Assembly: GCA_963795485.1 (NCBI GenBank)
Contig: CAWCIL010000002.1
Location: 62,001-126,000, forward strand
Direction of reading: 5' to 3'
Length of the DNA stretch: 64,000 bases
From: AP-15 sp963795485
GTDB taxonomy: Bacteria; Pseudomonadota; Alphaproteobacteria; ATCC43930; CGMCC-115725
The position numbers were made by a program, and so were the translations under genes. Within the stretch, counting starts at the first letter, position 1, and the number at the start of each line of letters is the position of its first letter. This document shows positions 37,701-46,491 of the stretch, one piece after another. The notes beneath the pieces are model-generated. The model searched no databases. It saw only the letters and a list, made by a program, of their open reading frames with translations, and was not told where the DNA came from.

Positions 37701-39184
37701 TTAATCTCCCGCGACCAGGCTTGGTAGATGGGAAAATCCCGCCGCCCGTTCCAGACCTCGGCGACGCGCAGCACCGTCTCCTCGTCGAAGGCGCGGCCGA
37801 TCAGCTGCAGGCCGAGCGGCAGCCCGTCGGCGGAGAGCCCGGCCGGGACCGAGATCGCCGGCAGCCCGGCGAGGTTCGCCGGCACCGTGAACACGTCGTT
37901 CAGGTACATCGCGACCGGGTCGTCGCTCATCTCGCCGATCGCGAAGGCGGCCGAGGGGGCGGTCGGCGCCAGGATGCAGTCGACCCGCTCGAACGCCGCG
38001 GCGAAGTCGCGGGCGACCAGGGCCCGCACCCGCTGCGCCTTCAGGTAATAGGCGTCGTAATAGCCGGCGGACAGCACATAGGTGCCGATCAGCACGCGGC
38101 GCCTGACCTCGGCGCCGAAACCGGCGGCGCGGGTCAGCTCGTACATCTCGTCGAGGCTGTCGCCGTCGACCCGGAGCCCGAAGCGCACGCCGTCATAGCG
38201 CGCGAGGTTCGAGGACGCCTCGGCCGGGGCGATGATGTAGTAGGCCGCGAGCGCGTATCTGGTGTGCGGCAGGCTGATCTCGACCGGCTCGGCGCCGGCT
38301 TGGCACAGCCAGTCGGCGCCTTGTTGCCACAAGGCTTCGATCTCGCCCGCCATGCCTCGGGCGCGGTATTCGCGCGGGATACCGACGCGCAACCCGCGGA
38401 TGTCGCCGGTCAATGCCGTTTCGTAATCCGGCACCGGGAGCGGCGCCGAGGTCGAGTCCTTCGGGTCGTGTCCGGCCATCGCGCGCAGCATGATCGCCGC
38501 GTCGCGCACGGTGCGGGTCATCGGCCCAGGATGGTCGAGCGAGGAGGCATAGGCGACCACTCCCCAGCGCGAGCAGCGGCCATAGGTCGGCTTCAGCCCG
38601 ACGATGCCGCAAAAGCTCGCCGGCTGGCGGATCGAGCCGCCGGTGTCGGTGCCGGTCGCGGCCAGCGCCGCTCGCGCCGCCACCGCCGCCGCCGAGCCGC
38701 CGGACGAGCCGCCTGGCACCAGCGGCCGGTTATCACCCGAATGGCGCCCGGAGGGACTCCGCCATGGGTTCTCGACCGGTCCGTAATAGCTCGTCGTATT
38801 CGACGAGCCCATCGCGAATTCGTCGAGATTGGCCTTGCCGAGCATGACCGCACCGGCCTGCCACAGCTTGTCGGTCACGGTCGATTCGTAGGGCGGGCGA
38901 AAGCCGTCGAGGATGTGCGACCCTGCGGTGGTCAACACGCCCTTGGTGCAATAGAGGTCCTTGACCGCGATCGGGATGCCGTCGAGCGGCCGCGCCTCGC
39001 CGCGCATCAGCCGCCGGTCGGCGGCCTCGGCCATGGCCAGCGCCTGCTCCGGCGTCTCGGTGATAAAGGCGTTCAATGGGCGCACCGCCTCGACCGCGGC
39101 GATGTAGCCTTCGGTCAACTGGCGCGCGGTGAAGTCCTTGCGGGTGAGCCCGTCGCGCGCCTCGGCGAGGGTCAGCGCGGTCAG
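37701..39184 (-). CDS. gatA: Asp-tRNA(Asn)/Glu-tRNA(Gln) amidotransferase subunit A, frameshifted at C-terminus
   Basis: This amidase subunit supplies ammonia from glutamine. The amidase signature holds the Lys of GIPIAVKDLYCTKGVLT and the Ser pair in VPGGSSGGSAAAVAARAA and GTDTGGSIRQPASFCGIVGL. The conserved protein starts around LTALTLAEARDGLTRKDF; no ATG or GTG is in frame there, so either CTG 39184 is used or a base is missing just upstream (an out-of-frame GTG is at 39192). Near 37757 a base is missing: the shifted frame gives LERAAGFSHLPSLVAGD and TAA at 37701-37703, a normal GatA ending. Confidence 0.93.
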
Positions 39185-39207
39185 GGCCGCACTCGCTCGG
39201 CCGCCCC

Positions 39208-39510
39208 TCACTCGATCACCTTCGGCACCGCGAAAAAGCCCCTGTCGGTTGCAGCCGGCGCGCTCCGCGGCGCGTTGTCGAGGATCGCGTCCCGGCAATC
39301 GCCGGCGGTTACCTCGTCCTCGCGCATCGGCAGTCCGATCGCCGCGACACTCGCCATCGGCGACACCCCTGCCGTATCGACCTCGTTCAATTGCTCGACC
39401 CAATTCAGGATCTGCGACAATTCCCCGGCCAGCGGCTCGAGCTCGGCTTCGGACAGCCTGATGCGTGCCAGAGCGGCGATATGCGCCACCGTGGCCTTAT
39501 CCAACGCCAT
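39208..39510 (-). CDS. gatC: Asp-tRNA(Asn)/Glu-tRNA(Gln) amidotransferase subunit C
   Basis: The protein is 100 residues, intact. MALDKATVAHIAALARIRLS and EAELEPLAGELSQILNWVEQ are the GatC helices that hold GatA and GatB together; the C-terminus ends GFFAVPKVIE. It is the first gene of gatC-gatA, divergent from ruvX with about 57 bases between the starts. Confidence 0.95.
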   Translation of the reverse strand: MALDKATVAHIAALARIRLSEAELEPLAGELSQILNWVEQLNEVDTAGVSPMASVAAIGLPMREDEVTAGDCRDAILDNAPRSAPAATDRGFFAVPKVIE

Positions 39511-39567
39511 GATTTCATCGTCTCCGGAAGCCGCGATCTGGACACGTAAAATGGGGTATCATCGGCA

Positions 39568-40035
39568 ATGATTCTAGCCGACCCTGCCGCACTGCGCGAG
39601 GCCGTGCCGGGCGGCGCGCGGCTGATCGGTCTCGATGTCGGCACCAAGACGATCGGCCTCGCCCTCTCCGACACGCGTCTGGTTATTGCGAGCCCGCTCG
39701 AAACCATTCGGCGACGGCGATTTCGCGAGGACATGACGCGGCTGTTCGCGCTGATCGACGCGCATGGCGCCGGCGGGCTGGTGATCGGGCTGCCGCTGAC
39801 CTTGGCCGGCGGCGATGGGCCGCGCACCCAGGGGGTGCGCCAGTTCGCCCGCAACCTCGTGGCGGTGCGCGACCTGCCGGTTGCGCTGTGGGACGAGCGG
39901 CTCTCCACCGCCGCCGTCACCCGCGAGATGATCGCCGCCGACATGACGCGAAAGCGCCGCGCCGAGATCGTCGACCGCGTCGCCGCCGCCTATATCCTGC
40001 AAGGCTTTCTCGACTTTCTTGGTCGCGCGGCCTAG
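39568..40035 (+). CDS. ruvX: Holliday junction resolvase-like RuvX (YqgF)
   Basis: The protein is 155 residues with an RNase H-like fold. LIGLDVGTKTIGLALSDTRL has the first catalytic Asp, GLVIGLPLTLAGGDGPRTQG and LWDERLSTAAVTREMI the second acidic position, and EIVDRVAAAYILQGFLDF the last Asp. The family acts in pre-16S rRNA 5' processing and has been linked to recombination. The divergent partner gatC is a common neighbour in alphaproteobacteria. Confidence 0.93.
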   Translation: MILADPAALREAVPGGARLIGLDVGTKTIGLALSDTRLVIASPLETIRRRRFREDMTRLFALIDAHGAGGLVIGLPLTLAGGDGPRTQGVRQFARNLVAVRDLPVALWDERLSTAAVTREMIAADMTRKRRAEIVDRVAAAYILQGFLDFLGRAA

Positions 40036-40041
40036 CCGTCG

Positions 40042-40960
40042 TCAGGGTGTTCGAGATGCAGGGGGCGACCACGGCCCGGGCGGGGTCTCGGGACGCGGGT
40101 TAGGCGCAGCCGTACCGGCAGCCTGCGCGAGCGCGGTGATGCCGGCGAGGCCGCCGAGGTTCATCGAGTTCGACCGCACTGCTCGGCACGATGATCGTGC
40201 TGCCGCGCTCCTTGACGCTTTCATAGAGCATGTTCATGCCGCGCAGATGCATGGCGCCCGGATTGTCGGCATAGGTCCGCGCCGCCTCGACAAAACTGTG
40301 GGCGATCTCCGCCTCGGCGGTGCCGAGAATGACCCGCGCCTGACGCTCGCGCTCGGCCTGCGCCCGACGGCTCATCGCGTCCTGCAGCGAAATCGGGATC
40401 TTGACGTCGCGGATTTCAACCGATTTGACCTCGATTCCCCAATCCGCGGTCTTGGCGTGAATCGTCGCGCGCAGCTCATCGTCGATCTCCTTGCGGTTCG
40501 ACAGCAGCATGGCGAGGTCGGAGGCGCCGATCATCTCGCGCAATGACGTCTGCGCCGTCCAGGCGACCGCCTCGGCATAGTTGACGATTTCGAGGGCGGC
40601 GCGCCTCGCGTCGATCACGGTCCAAAAGATGATCGCGTCGACATCGACCGGCACGGTGTCTCGGGTCAGGGTCTGCTCGGCGACGAATTGCGTCGTGCGC
40701 AGCCGGGTGTCGATCAATGCGGCGACATTGTCGAGGATCGGGACGATCGCGAACAGCCCCGGACCCTTGACCGCGAGGAATTTCCCGGCCCGCAAGATCA
40801 CCGCCTGCTGCCATTGCTGCGCCATTTTGAGCGCGGCGAAGACGATGACCGCCGCCGCGATCAGCACCGCCGCGGGCACGATCTGCCCGCCCGCGATCGC
40901 CAGAGCTCCGAGGCCGCCGAGCACGACGACGATTGCGAGAGTTATCGGGTTGGGGGCCAT
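40042..40960 (-). CDS. SPFH/band 7 (stomatin-like) membrane protein, frameshifted near C-terminus
   Basis: ATG 40960 (MAPNPITLAIVVVLGGLGA) leads into two hydrophobic segments, then the SPFH domain: ALKMAQQWQQAVILRAGKFL, GPGLFAIVPILDNVAALIDT, DTVPVDVDAIIFWTVIDARR, WGIEVKSVEIRDVKIPISLQ and QAERERQARVILGTAEAEIA. The frame changes near 40170, giving MNLGGLAGITALAQAAG and a proline-rich tail to 40042, the usual slipin C-terminus. Slipins are membrane scaffolds, often near NfeD proteases; no NfeD gene is visible here. Confidence 0.87.
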
Positions 40961-41061
40961 GACAAGGCCGACTTTACTCCCCTCTCCGCCAGGAGTTGCC
41001 GGCCGGATGATTTCGGCCGCGCCTTGCCGACTGGCGGGCCGCACTTTATAGTTTCCGGCCC

Positions 41062-42063
41062 ATGCAGCGAGCCGATTGCGACACCGCGTACCGGCACCGC
41101 CATTTGCTCGGCATCGAGGGCCTGTCGCCGGCGGAGATCGAGCTTTTTCTCGACCTCGCCGACGGCTACGTCGAATTGAACCGTCAGGCTGACAAAAAGC
41201 GCGCGCTGCTGCGCGGGCGCACGATCATCAACTGCTTTTTCGAGAATTCGACCCGCACCCGCACCTCGTTCGAGGTGGCCGGCAAAAGGCTCGGCGGCGA
41301 CGTGATCAACATGGCGGTGGCGGTCAGCTCGATGGTCAAGGGCGAGACCCTGATCGACACGGCGATGACCCTTAACGCCATGCACCCCGACGTGCTGGTT
41401 GTGCGCCATCCCGAATCGGGTGCGGTTCAGCTGCTTTCCGAAAAGGTCGATTGCGCGGTCATCAATGCCGGCGACGGCAGCCACGAGCACCCGACGCAAG
41501 CGTTGCTCGACGCGCTGACGATTCGCCGCCGCAAGGGCCGGCTCGACGGCCTCGCTGTCGCGATCTGCGGCGACGTGCTGCACAGCCGAGTGGCGCGCTC
41601 GAATATCGCGCTCCTCAACATCATGGGGGCGCGGGTCCGGGTGGTGGCGCCGCGCACATTGCTGCCGGCGGCGATCGAGCGGCTCGGCGTCGAGGTGTTT
41701 CATGACATGGCGGCGGGCCTCGCCGGTGTCGACATAGTCATGATGCTGCGGCTCCAGAGCGAGCGCATGCACGGCTCGTTCGTGCCGTCGTCGCGCGAGT
41801 ATTTCCATTTCTTCGGGCTCGACTACGCGAAGCTGCGCGCCGCCAAGACCGACGCGCTGATCATGCATCCGGGGCCGATGAACCGCGGCGTCGAGATCGG
41901 CAGCGAGGTCGCCGACGACATCGACCGCAGCCTCATTCGCCACCAGGTCGAGATGGGGGTCGCGGTGCGCATGGCCTGCCTCGAGATCCTGACCCGCGAT
42001 CTCGGCAACGGGCCCCCACCTTTCCCTCCGTCGCGAGGCGGTCAGAGCAGGGAGGGAGTGTGA
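41062..42063 (+). CDS. pyrB: Aspartate carbamoyltransferase catalytic subunit
   Basis: This enzyme carries out the second step of pyrimidine synthesis. The carbamoyl-phosphate site is NCFFENSTRTRTSFEVAGKR (about residue 55 on) with Ser-Thr-Arg-Thr-Arg, plus SSMVKGETLIDT with its Lys. HEHPTQALLDALTIRR and the C-terminal HPGPMNRGVEI are the aspartate-site motifs. The length, 333 residues, is slightly long because of a Pro/Arg/Gly-rich tail. Its TGA overlaps the GTG start of the dihydroorotase homologue, and the two probably form a complex. Confidence 0.95.
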   Translation: MQRADCDTAYRHRHLLGIEGLSPAEIELFLDLADGYVELNRQADKKRALLRGRTIINCFFENSTRTRTSFEVAGKRLGGDVINMAVAVSSMVKGETLIDTAMTLNAMHPDVLVVRHPESGAVQLLSEKVDCAVINAGDGSHEHPTQALLDALTIRRRKGRLDGLAVAICGDVLHSRVARSNIALLNIMGARVRVVAPRTLLPAAIERLGVEVFHDMAAGLAGVDIVMMLRLQSERMHGSFVPSSREYFHFFGLDYAKLRAAKTDALIMHPGPMNRGVEIGSEVADDIDRSLIRHQVEMGVAVRMACLEILTRDLGNGPPPFPPSRGGQSREGV

Positions 42064-43346
42064 ACCGCCTGCTGATCCGCGGCCCGCGGCTGCTCGATCC
42101 GGCGAGCCGGCTCGACGAAACCGGCGATCTCCTCGTCGAGGACGGTCTGATCGCTGCGATCGGCGGCGATCTCATGGCCCGGGCCGGCGACGCCGAGATC
42201 ATCTCCGGCCTGGAAATGTGCCTCGCGCCCGGCCTCGTCAACATGCGCGTGCAATTGCGCGAACCCGGCGCCGAGCACATGGAATCGATCGAGAGCGGCG
42301 GCCGGGCCGCCGCCGCCGGCGGGGTCACGACGATGGCGGCGCTGCCCAACACCGAGCCTCCGGTCGACGATGTTTCGGTCGTCGAGTTCCTGGCCCGCCG
42401 CGCGCGCGAGGTCCGGCTCGCCAAGATCTACACCTACGCCGCGGCGACCAAGGGCCTCGCCGGCAAGCAGCTGACCGAGATGGGGCTGCTCGCGGCCAAC
42501 GGTGCGCTCGGCTTCACCGACGGCGTGCACGCGGTGGCCGATGCCCTCGTCATGCGGCGGGTCCTCGCCTATGCCCGCAGCTTCGACCTGCTGGTCTTGC
42601 AGCACCCCGAAGAGCCTCGCCTCGCCGCGGCCGGCGAGGTCAACGAGGGCGAGACCGCGACCCGGCTCGGTCTGGCCGCAATCCCGCCGGCGGCCGAGAT
42701 CATCATGATCGAGCGCGACCTGCGGCTCGTCGAATTGACCGGCGCCCGCTACCACGCCGCACATCTCTCGACCGCCGCCGGGGTCGAGGGGATCCGCCGG
42801 GCAAAGGCGCAGGGCCTGCCGGTGACCTGCGACACCGCCCCCCCTTATTTCACCTTGAACGAGACCGCGATCGGCGACTACCGCACCTTTGCCAAATTGT
42901 CGCCGCCGTTGCGCAGCGAGGCCGACCGGCGCGCCGTCGTCGACGGGCTGCGCGACGGCACGATCGACGCGATCGCCAGTGACCACGCTCCCTGGGACCA
43001 GGATTCGAAGCGGCTGCCGTTCAGCTCGGCGGCCTATGGGATCGTCGGGCTCGAAACCCTGCTGCCGTTGTCGTTGGCGCTTTATCACAACGGCGATCTC
43101 GGGCTGCTCGACCTGATGGCGCGGCTGAGCTGGAACCCCGCGCAAATCCTGCGCCTGCCGGTCGGCCGGTTGGCTCCGGGCGCGCCGGCTGACCTCGTGC
43201 TGTTCGACCCGGACCGGCCGTGGCGGATCTGCCCCGACGAATTCCGCTCGAAATCGAAGAACGCGCCGTTCGACGGCCACCCAGTCAAAGGCCGGGTCGA
43301 GCGTACGACCGTCGACGGCCGCACGATCTTTTGCCGCGAGGATTGA
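42060..43346 (+). CDS. pyrC: Dihydroorotase-like protein (pseudo-dihydroorotase type)
   Basis: GTG 42060 overlaps the pyrB stop and has GGGAGGGA upstream. The 428-residue protein has the amidohydrolase layout, but where active dihydroorotases read DxHxH the sequence is LAPGLVNMRVQLREPGAEH, so the first two metal-binding His are missing. RYHAAHLSTAAGVEGIRRAK and TIDAIASDHAPWDQDSKRLP retain later positions. Homologues called PyrC' or PyrX lack activity and stabilise aspartate carbamoyltransferase; that role fits here. An active dihydroorotase is then expected elsewhere in the genome. Confidence 0.9.
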   Translation: MNRLLIRGPRLLDPASRLDETGDLLVEDGLIAAIGGDLMARAGDAEIISGLEMCLAPGLVNMRVQLREPGAEHMESIESGGRAAAAGGVTTMAALPNTEPPVDDVSVVEFLARRAREVRLAKIYTYAAATKGLAGKQLTEMGLLAANGALGFTDGVHAVADALVMRRVLAYARSFDLLVLQHPEEPRLAAAGEVNEGETATRLGLAAIPPAAEIIMIERDLRLVELTGARYHAAHLSTAAGVEGIRRAKAQGLPVTCDTAPPYFTLNETAIGDYRTFAKLSPPLRSEADRRAVVDGLRDGTIDAIASDHAPWDQDSKRLPFSSAAYGIVGLETLLPLSLALYHNGDLGLLDLMARLSWNPAQILRLPVGRLAPGAPADLVLFDPDRPWRICPDEFRSKSKNAPFDGHPVKGRVERTTVDGRTIFCRED

Positions 43347-43454
43347 ACTGCCGCAGGAGCAACCCGGGGCAAAATTACCGCATCGGAGGGCATGTCGTCG
43401 CGATATGATCCTTCAACGTCTGGTCCTTACGCAGGCTGAAAGGAGATCTCTTCG

Positions 43455-43805
43455 ATGACGATCGAGCGGCACAAGGTCGGCGCCCGGATGAGCCAGGCCG
43501 TGGCCTACGGGCCGACCGTGTATCTCGCCGGGCAGGTCGCCGAAACGCCCACAGCCGATGTCCGCCAGCAGACCGAGGAGGTGCTGCGCAAGATCGACGA
43601 ATTGCTGGCCGCCGCCGGCACCGACAATTCGAAGCTGTTATCGGCGACGATCTGGCTCGCCGACATGCGCCATTTCAACGACATGAACGCGGTCTGGGAT
43701 GCCTGGGTCTCGCCCGGCAATACCCCCGGCCGCGCCTGCGTCGAAGCCCGCCTCGCCGCTCCCGACTGGAAGGTCGAAATCGCCGTCGTCGCCGCGCGCG
43801 AGTAG
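43455..43805 (+). CDS. RidA/YjgF/UK114 family protein
   Basis: The protein is 116 residues with AAAGGAGA well placed before ATG 43455. Motifs are AVAYGPTVYLAGQVAETPTA, QQTEEVLRKIDELLAAAGTD, WLADMRHFNDMNAVWDAW and GRACVEARLAAPDWKVEIAV, where the Arg before ACVEARLA corresponds to the imine-binding Arg of RidA. Members hydrolyse reactive enamine/imine intermediates; this subgroup's exact substrate is not assignable. The gene is separate from the pyr genes by about 110 bases. Confidence 0.9.
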   Translation: MTIERHKVGARMSQAVAYGPTVYLAGQVAETPTADVRQQTEEVLRKIDELLAAAGTDNSKLLSATIWLADMRHFNDMNAVWDAWVSPGNTPGRACVEARLAAPDWKVEIAVVAARE

Positions 43806-43928
43806 AAAGGGCCGGCCGAGCTAATCTCATTCGATCGGCGCCCGGGACGTCGCTGCGAACTCGCGGCCCCCTCGAGGACTGCGCAGCTGCGCGTCAGGTC
43901 ACGCCGAATTGTCCGTTAAAATGACCAA

Positions 43929-43987
43929 TGTGCATATGTGCAATGCACAATTATGTCTTGTGTCACTAGGCGACGCTCGGCTGATAT
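43929..43987 (+). promoter_or_regulatory. Candidate promoter with adjacent inverted repeat
   Basis: TTGTGT at 43958-43963 and TGATAT at 43982-43987 are 18 bases apart, upstream of the small secreted protein. Just before them TGTGCA (43929-43934) and TGCACA (43944-43949) form an inverted repeat that could bind a regulator. The A/T content is higher here than in the surrounding DNA. Confidence 0.35.
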
Positions 43988-44025
43988 GGAGTCGTGTAGG
44001 TTCTATCTAGGATTGGAGAATTAGT

Positions 44026-44280
44026 ATGCACAGTATTCTGAAATCGACGGTGTTGGCTGCGGCGTTGCTCGCCGGCGTTGCCGTTGTCGCAAATGCGCAG
44101 TCGGTTTCGAGCTTGCCGCCGACCACGACGCCGCCCGCGGCTTCGTCGGCCAAGATCTACCCCAATCCCGGCAACCAGGGGCAATGGAAAGAGGAACAAA
44201 ATCAAGCGACACAATCGGCAAACGAGCCGCCCGAGCGGCATCCGTACTCGACGCCCCATTTCGGCCCCGCCCCTAACTGA
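44026..44280 (+). CDS. Small exported protein, 84 residues, Pro/Gln-rich
   Basis: ATG 44026 follows GGATTGGAG. The signal peptide is MHSILKSTVLAAALLAGVAV to ANAQ. The mature part of about 60 residues is Pro/Ser/Thr/Gln-rich (SLPPTTTPPAASS, NQGQWKEEQNQATQSANEPP) and ends HFGPAPN. No domain is recognised. It has its own candidate promoter and a good terminator, so it is an independent unit. Periplasmic or extracellular location is inferred from the signal. Confidence 0.65.
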   Translation: MHSILKSTVLAAALLAGVAVVANAQSVSSLPPTTTPPAASSAKIYPNPGNQGQWKEEQNQATQSANEPPERHPYSTPHFGPAPN

Positions 44281-44294
44281 ACAGTTTTTCGCCC

Positions 44295-44335
44295 GCAAAA
44301 AGCCTCGTCCAACTCGGCGGGCGGGGCCTTTTTGC
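44295..44335 (+). terminator. Rho-independent terminator of the small exported protein
   Basis: GCAAAAAGCC at 44295 pairs with GGCCTTTTTGC ending at 44335 through a GC-rich stem, giving the T run inside the 3' arm. It lies about 15 bases after the stop. The A/T symmetry could let it work in both directions. Confidence 0.75.
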
Positions 44336-44688
44336 GCGTGCGTGCACGACCGGCGGCACCAAGCCGCAGCCAGCACGATCCAATTCGAGGTGTTCTCACC
44401 GCCATCCCCAAGGACTGATGATCTTGCCGAAATTGCCGGCACCGTGACCGAAACCGAGCCCGCTCGCCCGCAGCCCGGTCGGCCTTGCCTCGGCCCTGTA
44501 GGTCGCGATGACCGCAGCCCCCGGCGGCGCGCCGGATTTGCTGGCCGATCGGAATCGTATCGCGTCAAAACGCCGCAGGCAGCATAACCGCAGAACGGGT
44601 GAGCGGACAATGGGGCGCGAGGCGCTCGACTCTCCCGGTGACAAGATCGCAGGGTCGGGCCTCAGCCCGACCGCGGGAGGGATCAGGG
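44336..44688. other. Intergenic region upstream of tenA
   Basis: About 350 bases without a supported gene. A small hairpin (GGTCGGG, loop, CCCGACC, near 44652-44672) sits 15-20 bases before the tenA start, next to its GGAGGGA ribosome-binding site. No thiamine riboswitch core was recognised. Confidence 0.4.
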
Positions 44689-45363
44689 ATGAGCCGCTTT
44701 TCTGAAGAGGCGTGGCAGCGCACCGCAGCGTTGCGCGCGGGGATCCAGGTATTGCCGTTCAACACGGAGCTCGCCAGCGGCATTTTGGCGCGCGAGCGCT
44801 TTCAACATTACATCGTCCAGGACGCGCTCTACCTCGGCCAGTTCTCGCGGGCGCTGGCCCTGGCCGCGGCCAGGGCGCCGGATACGGTGACGATGCAAAG
44901 CTTCGCCCAGTCGGCGCTCGGCGCCGTCGCGGTCGAGAAGGCGTTGCACGAGCGCTATCTGCGCGAGTTCGGCATCGACCCCGCCGGCCTCAGCGCCGCC
45001 GAGCCGTCGCCCGATTGCCTCGCCTATACCAGCTTTCTGATCGCCACCGCCTATCACGAAGCTTGGGAAGTGCTGGCCGCGGCGTTGTTGCCGTGCTTCT
45101 CGATCTATTGGGAGGTCGGCTGCGCCATCGCCGCCGACAGCACGCCCGACAATCCCTATCGCGCGTGGATCGAAACCTATGCCGATCCGCGCTTTGGCGA
45201 AGCGGTGCAGAATGTGATCGCCATCGCCGACCGGGCAGCCGCGCAGGCGAGCGCTGCCACCCGCGGAAAAATGCTCGCCGCTTTCACCCGCGCCGCGCAA
45301 TACGAATGGCTGTTCTGGGACGGCGCCTACCAGCGCCGCTCGTGGCCGACGCCCGGCTGCTGA
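44689..45363 (+). CDS. tenA: TenA family protein (thiaminase II / thiamine salvage)
   Basis: The protein is 224 residues, all-helical. ATG 44689 has GGAGGGATCAGG upstream. FNTELASGILARERFQHYIV, QDALYLGQFSRALALAAARA, LGAVAVEKALHERYLREFGI and SPDCLAYTSFLIATAYHEAW are family segments. The usual catalytic Cys position is suggested by PDCLAY or LLPCFSIYWEVG, and the Glu by AQYEWLFWDGAY. TenA hydrolyses the aminopyrimidine of degraded thiamine. It stands alone, with no thi genes nearby. Confidence 0.88.
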   Translation: MSRFSEEAWQRTAALRAGIQVLPFNTELASGILARERFQHYIVQDALYLGQFSRALALAAARAPDTVTMQSFAQSALGAVAVEKALHERYLREFGIDPAGLSAAEPSPDCLAYTSFLIATAYHEAWEVLAAALLPCFSIYWEVGCAIAADSTPDNPYRAWIETYADPRFGEAVQNVIAIADRAAAQASAATRGKMLAAFTRAAQYEWLFWDGAYQRRSWPTPGC

Positions 45364-45389
45364 CCATCGGTGCAGGAACCGCGACCGGG

Positions 45390-46478
45390 TTACGCGCGCC
45401 GGGTGGCGAAGTCGATGCGTGGGTCGATCACCATGTAGGTCAGGTCGCTGACCAGCTTCAGCACCAAGCCGACCAGGGTGTAGACATAGAGCGTGCCGAA
45501 CATGATCGGGTAGTCGCGGTTGATCGCCGCGTCGAACCCCAGGAGGCCGAGACCGTCGAGCGAAAAGATGACCTCGATCAGCAAGGCTCCGGTGAAGAGG
45601 ATGCCGACCAGCGCCGCCGGAAATCCGGCCACCACCAAGAGCATCGCGTTCCTGAAGACATGGCCGTAGAGCACCCGGCGCTCGGTCAGCCCCTTAGCCC
45701 GCGCGGTCAGCACGTATTGCTTGTTGATCTCGTCGAGAAAGCAGTTTTTGGTCAGCATCGTCAGGGTGGCGAACCCCGAGATCACCAAGGCGGTGATCGG
45801 CAATGCGATGTGCCAGAAATAATCGGCGATTCGCATCGGCCAGTCGAGCGAGGCCCAATTGTCGCTGACCAGCCCGCGCAACGGAAAGATCGACAGGTAG
45901 CTGCCGCCGGCGAACAGCACGATCAGCAGCACGGCGAACAGAAAGCTCGGCACCGCGTAGCCGACGATGATCACCGCACTCGACCAGACATCGAACCGGC
46001 TGCCGTCGCGCACCGCCTTTCTGATGCCGAGCGGAATCGAAACCAGGTAGGTGACCAGCGTCGTCCATAGCCCGATCGAGATCGAGACCGGCAGTTTTTC
46101 CTTGATCAGGACGATAACTTTCTGACCTTGAAAAAAGCTCGTCCCCAGGTTGAAGGTCAAATAGTTGCGTATCATGATAAAAAATCGGGTCAAGGGCGGC
46201 TTGTCGAAGCCGTATTGCTTTTCGAGCTCTTTGATCAGCGCGGGGTCGAGGCCGCGCGCGCCGCGGTAGCGGGCGTTGACCGCTCCCGCCGCCCCGGCCA
46301 GTTCGCCGCTGCCGCCGCTGACCCGCTCGGTGGCGCTGACATTCTCGCCTTTCAGCCGCGCGATCATCTGCTGGACCGGGCCGCCGGGTGCGGCCTGCAC
46401 GATTACGAAATTGACCACCATGATCGCGAACAGGGTCGGGATCATCAACAGCACCCGCCGGATCGCGTAAGCGATCAT
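45390..46478 (-). CDS. yejB: Microcin C/peptide ABC transporter permease YejB-like
   Basis: The protein is 362 residues. The N-terminal helix (YAIRRVLLMIPTLFAIMVVN) and the typical insert (YGFDKPPLTRFFIMIRNYLT) are followed by the permease core: LPVSISIGLWTTLVTYLVSI, FDVWSSAVIIVGYAVPSFLF, GFATLTMLTKNCFLDEINKQ (EAA-type loop with ARAKGLTERRVLYGHVF) and YPIMFGTLYVYTLVGLVLKL. It works with YejA and would need YejE and YejF. The gene downstream on this strand is absent because tenA faces it, so yejE and yejF must be elsewhere. Confidence 0.92.
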   Translation of the reverse strand: MIAYAIRRVLLMIPTLFAIMVVNFVIVQAAPGGPVQQMIARLKGENVSATERVSGGSGELAGAAGAVNARYRGARGLDPALIKELEKQYGFDKPPLTRFFIMIRNYLTFNLGTSFFQGQKVIVLIKEKLPVSISIGLWTTLVTYLVSIPLGIRKAVRDGSRFDVWSSAVIIVGYAVPSFLFAVLLIVLFAGGSYLSIFPLRGLVSDNWASLDWPMRIADYFWHIALPITALVISGFATLTMLTKNCFLDEINKQYVLTARAKGLTERRVLYGHVFRNAMLLVVAGFPAALVGILFTGALLIEVIFSLDGLGLLGFDAAINRDYPIMFGTLYVYTLVGLVLKLVSDLTYMVIDPRIDFATRRA

Positions 46479-46491
46479 CGCTCGCCCCGGC

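Noticed and set aside
44336..44688. Thiamine riboswitch upstream of tenA
   Set aside because: No CTGAGA-type core or matching thi-box elements were found; only a short hairpin is present.
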